A stretch of 7,454 nucleotides of DNA. It comes from an uncultured Eubacteriales bacterium (GTDB lineage: Bacteria > Bacillota > Clostridia > Oscillospirales > Oscillospiraceae). Under the pieces are notes generated by a model, which saw nothing but the letters and a program-made list of their open reading frames with translations, had not been told where the DNA came from and ran no database searches. Of the stretch, positions 1-4,858 are shown piece by piece; the first letter of the stretch is position 1, and every line of letters begins with the position of its first letter. A program made the translations under genes and the position numbers. The stretch covers positions 1-7,454 of the forward strand of contig USMP01000060.1 of NCBI GenBank assembly GCA_900555795.1, written 5' to 3'.

Positions 1-1051
1 TGTAGCGGTACTCCAGGTCGTGGGTCATCATCTGGTTGGAGGCCAGCAGGGCCACCGCCCCCAGCTTGTGGAGGCCCAGAATGGCGAACCAGAACTGGTA
101 GTGGCGCTTTAAGATCAGCAGCACCCGGTCCCCCCGTTTGATGCCCAGGGACTGAAAGTAGTTGGCGGCCCGGCTGGAGTACCGGGACATATCCAGGAAG
201 GTGAAGTACCGCTCCACCTTGTTCCGGTCCACGTGGAGCATGGCCAGCTTCTCCGGCTTCCGCCGGGCCAGGCCGTCCACCACGTCGAAGGCGAAGTTGA
301 AGTGGTCCGGGTCCTTGAAGGCGATCTTCTTCAGGGAGCCGTCCTCCCCCTCCTCCACGGTGAGGAACTTCTCCCAGATCCGGGGCTCCCGGTCCGGGGC
401 CTCCGCCGGGCGCTCCGGCTTCTTCTTCGGGGCGGGGGCGGGGATGGAGAGGGCCTGGTCCGGGCCGTTTAAGACGATGGCGTAAAAGACGCAGTCCGTG
501 CCCCCGGTGGCGATCATGCCGTGGGAGGCGGTGGAGTTGTAGTAGATGATGTCGCCGGGGTTCAAGATCTCGATGTGCTCTCCCACCTGGACCTTCAGCT
601 GGCCGGAGATGACGATGTCGCACTCCTGGCCCTCGTGGGTGGTGCAGTCGATGGGCCGCAGCTGGGCCTCGTCGCTGTACTCCGCCACCACGTACAGGGG
701 CTCCGCCACCCGCTTTTTGAACCGGGCGGCCATATTGAAGTAGGTCATGCCGTGGGCGTGCTCGATGTGCTGGCCCTCCCCGGCCCGGGTGAGGGTGTAG
801 TTACTCAGCCGTGGGCTGGCGCCCTCGATGATGTCCGTCACGTCCACGCCAAAGGCCTGGGCGCAGCGGTAGATGAAGGCGAAGTTCAGATCCCGCTCCC
901 CGGCCTCGCAGGCGGTGTATTCCTCCAGGGATACGTCGGTGAGGCGGGCCATGTCCTCCGGGGAGAGGCATACAATCTCCCGCAGGTCCCGGATACGGGC
1001 GGCCATCTCCTGGAGTTTCAGATCCAGTCCGGCGGTGGTTTGCTGCTTCAT
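1..1051 (-). CDS. XRE-cupin-acyl-CoA synthetase fusion protein, 5' part (partial)
   Basis: I translated this frame by hand from ATG 1051-1049 to the window edge: 350 codons without a stop. Residues ~16-75 form an XRE-type helix-turn-helix. Residues ~132-194 form a cupin, with motif 1 around His139/Glu143 and motif 2 NPGD (164-167) with His177. A Pro/Ala/Lys-rich linker follows (~204-224). From ~225 starts the N-terminal domain of an AMP-forming acyl-CoA synthetase of the medium-chain type (FNFAFDVVD, RGDRVLLILKRHYQFWFAILG). The catalytic TSGTTG loop lies beyond the window. The start is fixed by AGGAGG at 1065-1060, 8 nt upstream. Expected role: ATP-dependent activation of a carboxylic acid to its CoA thioester, with a DNA-binding and small-molecule-sensing module on the same chain. 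The true C-terminus and substrate cannot be seen. It lies under the T-box leader at 1083-1391 and is a paralogue of the pair at 1502-3768. Confidence 0.88.
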   Translation of the reverse strand, partial: MKQQTTAGLDLKLQEMAARIRDLREIVCLSPEDMARLTDVSLEEYTACEAGERDLNFAFIYRCAQAFGVDVTDIIEGASPRLSNYTLTRAGEGQHIEHAHGMTYFNMAARFKKRVAEPLYVVAEYSDEAQLRPIDCTTHEGQECDIVISGQLKVQVGEHIEILNPGDIIYYNSTASHGMIATGGTDCVFYAIVLNGPDQALSIPAPAPKKKPERPAEAPDREPRIWEKFLTVEEGEDGSLKKIAFKDPDHFNFAFDVVDGLARRKPEKLAMLHVDRNKVERYFTFLDMSRYSSRAANYFQSLGIKRGDRVLLILKRHYQFWFAILGLHKLGAVALLASNQMMTHDLEYRY

Positions 1052-1082
1052 GGGGTGTTCCTCCTTTGATCTGCCTTTGAGG

Positions 1083-1128
1083 CAAAAGAAAAACTCGCCT
1101 CAAAGATACGGTAATCTTTGAGACGAGT
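1083..1128 (-). terminator. T-box regulated terminator (left unit)
   Basis: A 15-bp stem (ACTCGTCTCAAAGAT with its complement, one G-U pair) closes a TACCGT loop, and TTTTTCTTTT follows on the minus strand. The 5' arm contains CTCAAA, which can instead pair with TTTGAG just before the T-box bulge. Terminator and antiterminator are therefore mutually exclusive, as expected for a T-box. Confidence 0.93.
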
Positions 1129-1391
1129 ATATAACTACCCGCGGTACCACTCAAATTGCGCCGGTGCTCCGACGCCCCTCGTCGGGCTCCAATAAGCCCT
1201 ATGCCCTCACGCGGCAGTCACGGGAAGGTTCTACTCCCGGCTGACGCCGGTTTCTTCCTTCCAACTCAGGAGCTACAAACTCACGGGTTCGTTTTATCGG
1301 CTCACACCAACCGCCGACTCTCTGAAAAACTACCTCCGGAGCCCTCTCCGTCACAGTTTTTGGGGCGGCCCATAGGCCGCTATTCAATTGC
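1083..1391 (-). promoter_or_regulatory. T-box tRNA-sensing leader of the left synthetase unit
   Basis: Read on the minus strand, the leader holds all T-box parts in order. A 5' hairpin GCGGCC/GGCCGC (1380-1365) comes first. Stem I follows, with a k-turn-like TGACG, a GGAG/CTCC base helix (1349-1346 with 1272-1269), the AGAGAG motif (1323-1318) and a distal hairpin TCGGC/GCCGA with loop GGTTGGTG. Stem II is GGAAGG/CCTTCC enclosing CCGGC/GCCGG, with AGTA and GAA facing each other. The Stem IIA/B segment is 1224-1201, and Stem III is GGGCT/AGCCC. The T-box proper, GAGTGGTACCGCGG, is at 1152-1139, and the terminator follows. T-box leaders stop transcription unless an uncharged cognate tRNA stabilises the antiterminator. 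The bulge reads TGGT, so the tRNA should end ACCA (discriminator A). The specifier codon is not settled. Confidence 0.93.
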
Positions 1392-1397
1392 GGTACT

Positions 1398-1427
1398 ATA
1401 TTACCATATCGAGGGGGAAAAGGTCAA
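1398..1427 (-). promoter_or_regulatory. sigma-A-type promoter of the left unit
   Basis: The -35 box is TTGACC (1427-1422) and the -10 box is TAATAT (1403-1398), with an 18-bp spacer and an extended -10 TGG just before the hexamer. It predicts a start near 1391, immediately upstream of the T-box leader's first hairpin. Confidence 0.75.
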
Positions 1428-1435
1428 GTGCTTTT

Positions 1436-1458
1436 TTCACTATTTAACGCTGTGAAGC
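1436..1458. repeat. conserved 23-bp block upstream of the left promoter, possible operator
   Basis: This block matches 4175-4197 at 21 of 23 positions. It sits 8 bp upstream of the -35 box, against 7 bp in the other unit. The plus strand reads CACTA-TTTAA-CGCTG, a degraded form of the clean 10-bp-spaced direct repeat seen in the other copy. It could be an operator for the XRE domains encoded by the units, or an upstream promoter element. The sequence shows only the conservation; the role is inferred. Confidence 0.5.
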
Positions 1459-1516
1459 AAAAAACATTGGCTGGGCCGCCCCGGGGAGGCGGAACAAGCC
1501 CTTACAGCTTGTTCCG
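1459..1516 (-). terminator. probable intrinsic terminator after the right-hand synthetase
   Basis: Two overlapping hairpins lie at the end of the synthetase gene on the minus strand. The first is a perfect 10-bp inverted repeat CGGAACAAGC/GCTTGTTCCG (1516-1507 with 1499-1490), with the stop codon in its 7-nt loop. The second is a GC-rich stem (CCGCC/GGCGG, plus GGCT/AGCC), followed by AATG and six T residues (1464-1459). The T run follows the second stem closely enough for intrinsic termination. The two folds share bases, so they may be alternatives. Confidence 0.6.
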
Positions 1517-3250
1517 CATGATCTTGCCGCTGATGGTTTTGGGCAGTTCGTCCTTAAACACGACGATCCGGGGATACTTGTAGGGGGCGGTGTGCTGCTT
1601 GACGTAGGTCTGAATTTCTTTTTTCAGCTCCTCGGTGCCCTCCTTGCCGGGGACCAGCACAATGCTGGCCTTCACCACCTGGCCCCGGATCTCGTCGGGG
1701 GCGGCGGAGACGCCGCACTCCAGCACGTAGGGCAGTTCCATGATGACGGACTCAATCTCAAAGGGCCCGATGCGGTAGCCGGAGGACTTGATGACGTCGT
1801 CGGCCCGGCCCACATACCAGAGGTAGCCGTCCTCGTCCTGCCAGGCCACGTCCCGGGTGTGGTACAGCCCGTCGTGCCAGACCTCGTCCGTCTGCTTCTC
1901 ATCCCGGTAGTAGCCGGCAAAGAGACCGCAGGGGACAGAGCCGTCCTTCTCCGCCCGCACACAGATTTCGCCGTTTTCGCCCCGGGCCACCTCGTTGCCG
2001 TCGGCGTCCACCAGTACCAGGTCGTAGGTGGGGATGGGCTTGCCCATGGAGCCGATCTTCTGGGGATTGCCCACCAGGTTGCCGATGGTGAGGGTGGTTT
2101 CGGTCTGGCCGAAGCCCTCGTAGATCTGCAGGCCCGTCTGGGCCTCGAACTGGCGGAAGACCTCCGGGTTCAGGGCCTCGCCGGCGGTGGTGGCGTGGCG
2201 GATGCTGCTCAGGTCGTACTGGCTCAGATCCTGCTTGATGAGCATGCGGTACATGGTGGGGGGGGCGCAGAAGGTGGTAATATGGTATTTGGCGAAGAGG
2301 GGCAGGATGTCGGCGGCGTCGAACTTGTCGAAATCGTAGGTGAACACGGCCCCCTCGCACAGCCACTGGCCGTACAGCTTGCCCCACAGGGCCTTGCCCC
2401 AGCCCGTCTCGCTGATGGTGAAGTGGAGGCCGTCGGCGTGGACGCAGTGCCAGTAGCGGGCGGTAATGTAGTGGCCCAGGGCATATTTATAGTTGTGGGC
2501 GGCGATCTTGGGGTAGCCGGTGGTGCCGGAGGTGAAGAACATCAGCATCAGGTCGTTGCCGCAGGGGGCGTCGGCGGTGCGCTCGAACTTGCTGCGGTAG
2601 AGAGTGTACTCCTCGTCAAAGTCGTGCCAGCCCTCCCGGCTGCCCCCCACCAAAATCTTGGTGGCGAGGGTGGGGCTGTCCTTCTCCGCCAGTTCCACCT
2701 GGTGGGCCACGTCCCCGTCAGCGGTGCAGAGAATGGCGCTGACGCCGGCGGCGTTGAAGCGGTAGGTGAAGTCGTGCTCCTGCAGCAGGTTGGTGGCGGG
2801 CACGGCGATGGCCCCCAGCTTGTGGAGACCCAGAATGGCGAACCAGAACTGGTAGTGGCGCTTGAGCACCAGCATCACCCGGTCCCCCCGCTTGATGCCC
2901 AGGGCCTTGAAGTAGTTGGCCGCCCGGCTGGAGGCACGGGACATATCCTCAAAGGTGAAGCGCCGCTCCGTCTTGTTGTGGTCCAGGTGGAGCATGGCCA
3001 GCTTCTCCGGGTACTTGGCGGCAATGGCGTCCACACAGTCAAAGGCGAAGTTGAACCGGTCGGCCCCCGGGAAGGTGAGGGACTGGAGCACGCCCTTCTC
3101 GTCCTCCACGGCGTGGAGGAAGGGGCTGACCACATAGTCCTCGCTGGTGCGGGCCTGGACAATGCTCTCCCGCACGGCCCGCTCGTCGGTCTTTTCCCCG
3201 GAAACCACCACGGCGCAGAACACACAGGGGCGGCCGCCCACAGCGATCAT
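1502..3250 (-). CDS. AMP-forming medium-chain-type acyl-CoA synthetase with a cupin remnant at its N-terminus
   Basis: This 582-aa ORF has every core motif of the acyl-adenylate-forming family: phosphate loop TSGTTGYPK (240-248), YEGFGQTET (377-385), TRD with GYLWYVGRADD (465-485), SSGYRIGPFEIE (489-500), and C-terminal PKTISGKIMR with catalytic Lys576. It should make acyl-AMP and then acyl-CoA from a small carboxylate. The MACS/ACSM family takes short branched, aromatic or medium-chain acids; the exact substrate is unknown. Residues 1-18 (MIAVGG..CVFCAVVV) are not synthetase sequence. They match the last cupin strands of the left-hand fusion (its residues 179-194). No ribosome site precedes ATG 3250. 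The ATGA overlap with the XRE-cupin ORF means expression would need translational coupling or a frameshift. The enzyme part is intact to the TAA at 1504-1502. Confidence 0.92.
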   Translation of the reverse strand: MIAVGGRPCVFCAVVVSGEKTDERAVRESIVQARTSEDYVVSPFLHAVEDEKGVLQSLTFPGADRFNFAFDCVDAIAAKYPEKLAMLHLDHNKTERRFTFEDMSRASSRAANYFKALGIKRGDRVMLVLKRHYQFWFAILGLHKLGAIAVPATNLLQEHDFTYRFNAAGVSAILCTADGDVAHQVELAEKDSPTLATKILVGGSREGWHDFDEEYTLYRSKFERTADAPCGNDLMLMFFTSGTTGYPKIAAHNYKYALGHYITARYWHCVHADGLHFTISETGWGKALWGKLYGQWLCEGAVFTYDFDKFDAADILPLFAKYHITTFCAPPTMYRMLIKQDLSQYDLSSIRHATTAGEALNPEVFRQFEAQTGLQIYEGFGQTETTLTIGNLVGNPQKIGSMGKPIPTYDLVLVDADGNEVARGENGEICVRAEKDGSVPCGLFAGYYRDEKQTDEVWHDGLYHTRDVAWQDEDGYLWYVGRADDVIKSSGYRIGPFEIESVIMELPYVLECGVSAAPDEIRGQVVKASIVLVPGKEGTEELKKEIQTYVKQHTAPYKYPRIVVFKDELPKTISGKIMRNKL

Positions 3251-3768
3251 GCGGTGGAGGAGTTGTAGAGGATGCTGTCCCCCTCGTTCAGGATTTCCGT
3301 GTGGTCCCCCACCTGGACCTTCAGCTGGCCGGAGAGGATGATGTCGAACTCCTGGCCGGAGTGGGTGGTGAGGTGGATGGGACGGTGCTGCTGGCTCTCG
3401 TCGTAGTCATAGGTGACGTAGTAGGGCTCCGCCAGCTTGTTGCGGAAGAAGGGCGCCAGGTTCGAAATCTCAATGCCGGGCTCCTTGGCGGTCTGCTGGC
3501 CCTGGCCCCGGCGGGTCACGGTGTAGCTGCTGAGGTGGGCGCTGTGGCCCTCCAGCAGGTCGGTAATGCCGATGCCGAAGGCCAGGGCGCACTTGTGGAT
3601 AAAGGTAAAGGGCAGATCCGCGCCGCCGCGCTCATAGGTCTCATACTGTTCCGGGGTGGTGTCCGTTCTTTGGGCCATCTCCGCTTCGGAGAAGCCGCAG
3701 ATGCCCCGCATCTCCCGGATGCGGAAGGCGATCTCCGCCAGCTGACTGGCTACGCGATTGGTCTCCAT
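3247..3768 (-). CDS. XRE-family regulator with truncated cupin domain, split from the synthetase
   Basis: The start at 3768 is chosen because AGGAGG (3781-3776) lies 7 nt upstream. The longer upstream reading runs through the T-box terminator and is not credible. The 173-aa product has an XRE helix-turn-helix (about residues 10-70) and a cupin whose motif 1 is intact (HSGQEFDIILSG). The protein stops after NEGDSILYNSSTA. The left-hand paralogue continues there with SHGMIATGG, so this copy lacks the motif-2 His and the final strands. The missing strands are encoded just downstream in another frame. Comparison suggests a 7-nt deletion in an original fusion gene. It could be a real mutation, a sequencing error or a frameshift site. 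As written, the cupin is probably impaired. Full-length relatives would bind DNA and sense a small ligand. Confidence 0.85.
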   Translation of the reverse strand: METNRVASQLAEIAFRIREMRGICGFSEAEMAQRTDTTPEQYETYERGGADLPFTFIHKCALAFGIGITDLLEGHSAHLSSYTVTRRGQGQQTAKEPGIEISNLAPFFRNKLAEPYYVTYDYDESQQHRPIHLTTHSGQEFDIILSGQLKVQVGDHTEILNEGDSILYNSSTA

Positions 3769-3841
3769 GGTGTGTCCTCCTGAAAATATTGTCCCGTGAA
3801 TGAGAAAAAGCCGAACCGAGAGATGTGTGCCGGTTGGCAAC
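3769..3841 (-). other. leader segment between T-box terminator and the XRE-cupin start
   Basis: Downstream of the T-box terminator the transcript contains CCAACCG...CGGTTCGG (from about 3838 to 3812), an imperfect stem with a one-base bulge followed by CTTTTTC. It resembles a weak second terminator. The left unit has only a small GCCT/AGGC hairpin at the equivalent place. The AGGAGG ribosome site for the gene at 3768 is at 3781-3776. Confidence 0.35.
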
Positions 3842-3879
3842 AAAAAAACTCGTCCCAAAGATTCCTCTTTGAGACGAGT
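3842..3879 (-). terminator. T-box regulated terminator (right unit)
   Basis: A 14-bp stem, ACTCGTCTCAAAGA with its complement (one G-U pair), closes a GGAA loop and is followed by seven T residues on the minus strand. CTCAAA in the 5' arm can pair alternatively with TTTGAG ahead of the T-box bulge. Confidence 0.93.
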
Positions 3880-4132
3880 CATAACCAAGTTATGTACCCG
3901 CGGTACCACTCAAATTGCGCCTCTGAAAGAAGCGCCGCTCTCGGACTCCAGCAAGCCCTATGCTCTCACGCGGCAGTCACGGGAGGCGTCTACTTGCCCG
4001 GGGGGCGTTCGGACCTCCAGCTCGGAAGGGATGGGAACATGAGACCTTCTGCTGCCGGGCTTCCACCGCCCCCGGCTCTCTGCAAGCAAAACCGTCTCGT
4101 CCGTCTTCGTCATCGCTTTTCTGATTCACTTG
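3842..4132 (-). promoter_or_regulatory. T-box tRNA-sensing leader of the right synthetase unit
   Basis: It has the same architecture as the left leader. The k-turn-like TGACG is followed by base helix GAAG/CTTC (4108-4105 with 4028-4025), which covaries with GGAG/CTCC in the left leader. The AGAGAG motif and distal hairpin GCCGGG/CCCGGC (loop GGCGGTGG) come next. Stem II is GGAGG/CCTCC, with AGTA in its internal loop. The IIA/B segment CCGTGACTGCCGCGTGAG is identical to the left copy. Stem III is GGGCT/AGTCC, then a GCGC/GCGC hairpin, and the T-box GAGTGGTACCGCGG is at 3911-3898. The TGGT bulge again implies a tRNA ending ACCA. The sequence around the specifier has diverged strongly from the left leader, so the two may read different codons or tRNAs. 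Confidence 0.92.
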
Positions 4133-4138
4133 CGGTGG

Positions 4139-4167
4139 AGTGTACACCTATTCTTTTGGTTTGTCAA
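4139..4167 (-). promoter_or_regulatory. sigma-A-type promoter of the right unit
   Basis: The -35 box is a consensus TTGACA (4167-4162) and the -10 box is TACACT (4144-4139), with a 17-bp spacer. The predicted start is near 4132, just ahead of the T-box leader. Confidence 0.78.
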
Positions 4168-4174
4168 GGGGGAT

Positions 4175-4197
4175 TTCGCTATTTAACGCTATGAAGC
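4175..4197. repeat. conserved 23-bp block upstream of the right promoter, possible operator
   Basis: The plus strand contains CGCTATTTAACGCTA: two CGCTA units 10 bp apart, so both lie on the same face of the helix. The block is 7 bp upstream of the -35 box and 21/23 identical to the one at 1436-1458. No comparable conservation is seen between the bodies of the two promoters. This makes it a candidate operator for the XRE-cupin proteins, or a shared activator site. Confidence 0.52.
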
Positions 4198-4296
4198 GGG
4201 AAAATGGGGGGTGTCCCAATGCGTTTTGATTAAAAAATTAATTCTATACCTAAAAATACAAATCAGGATATTGGACAATTTTAACAAAAAATTTAT

Positions 4297-4325
4297 TTGG
4301 ATAAATGCATATAATGGTGTATAAT
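4297..4325 (+). promoter_or_regulatory. sigma-A-type promoter of the AT-rich cassette
   Basis: The -35 box is TTGGAT (4297-4302) and the -10 box is a consensus TATAAT (4320-4325), with a 17-bp spacer. A second TATAAT lies 10 bp upstream (4310-4315), giving a tandem TATAATGG repeat; I see no good -35 for that one. The ~100 bp between here and the divergent minus-strand promoter is A/T-rich, and I find no gene in it. Confidence 0.75.
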
Positions 4326-4351
4326 GGACATATAGAGGGGAGGGGAGTCCC

Positions 4352-4381
4352 ATGTTTCAGGACACGATGGCCCTTGCATGA
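4352..4381 (+). CDS. possible 9-codon leader ORF
   Basis: A purine-rich GAGGGGAGGGGAG ribosome-like site (4335-4347) precedes ATG 4352, which encodes MFQDTMALA before TGA (4379-4381). It is the first ORF after the promoter. Its end overlaps an RNA fold in which CGATGG (4365-4370) pairs with CCATCG (4405-4410). That fold ends directly against the ribosome site of the next gene (4411-4420). It may be a leader peptide that modulates downstream translation, or chance. Confidence 0.35.
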   Translation: MFQDTMALA

Positions 4382-4426
4382 CCGCGGAGCGGGCTTGCTT
4401 CCGTCCATCGGGAGAAGGAGACGCAT

Positions 4427-4825
4427 ATGACCTTTTGGGGACTTTTCATACATGTGTACATTTTGGGCACCGTGGTACTCAAGCGAGTTTTGGACATGTC
4501 GTACCATTGGTGCATCCTGCTGGACAGCACGCTGCCCATTGTCTGCATGCTGATCAATTATAAGGAGACAGGCATTACCCTCGCGGAGATCAAGGGGAGC
4601 AAACTCCACCTGGCCGCCTACGGCACGTCCATCGCGCTGTTCCTGTTCTGTGTCCAATCATCCCTCGGCATTATTCCTGTAACCCATCTGAATCTGGCCC
4701 AGGCGTCCCGTCCTCAGATGCTGGCTTGTATGATTATTATAGGGGCGGCGATCGGTTTAACGGTTGTCAATCTGGTCATTGCGGTCAGAGACGTAAACCG
4801 GCGGGAAAAGGGCCTGCCGCTGTAG
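4427..4825 (+). CDS. small polytopic membrane protein, unknown function
   Basis: The product is 132 aa. AAGGAG (4415-4420) lies 6 nt before ATG 4427 and fixes the start. Hydrophobic stretches at about residues 3-19, 28-44, 62-84 and 97-120 suggest four membrane helices with a basic cytoplasmic tail (RDVNRREK). A polar loop (~45-60) contains KETGITLAEIKGSK. I do not recognise the family and see no catalytic motif. It is the first gene of a plus-strand group; the secreted-protein gene starts 33 nt after its stop, so the two probably share a transcript. It may serve as a membrane partner of the two extracytoplasmic proteins downstream, but only the gene order supports that. Confidence 0.75.
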   Translation: MTFWGLFIHVYILGTVVLKRVLDMSYHWCILLDSTLPIVCMLINYKETGITLAEIKGSKLHLAAYGTSIALFLFCVQSSLGIIPVTHLNLAQASRPQMLACMIIIGAAIGLTVVNLVIAVRDVNRREKGLPL

Positions 4826-4858
4826 AGAATGCGTATGATAGGAAAGGAGAGGCCTTAT

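Noticed and set aside
521..1069. 182-aa plus-strand open frame opposite the XRE-cupin region
   Set aside because: Antisense shadow of a clear HTH-cupin coding frame; repetitive Gly/Val/Leu content and no domain signal.
1156..1455. Plus-strand open frame within the left T-box leader (and the similar one at 3796-4194)
   Set aside because: Both are antisense to structured leader RNA whose helices covary between the two copies; no ribosome site or protein-like composition.
1592..3268. 558-aa plus-strand open frame antisense to the synthetase
   Set aside because: The opposite strand carries all adenylate-forming motifs. This frame is Gly/Val/Ala-rich low-complexity translation typical of an antisense frame in GC-rich DNA, with no matching ribosome site.
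3769..3909. Longer N-terminus for the right XRE-cupin starting at 3909
   Set aside because: It would translate through the T-box and terminator hairpin. The start at 3768 has AGGAGG and aligns with the left copy's start.
4829..4858. Upstream in-frame ATG for the secreted protein
   Set aside because: It would place about 10 extra residues before a canonical signal peptide. The better-spaced ribosome site favours 4859.
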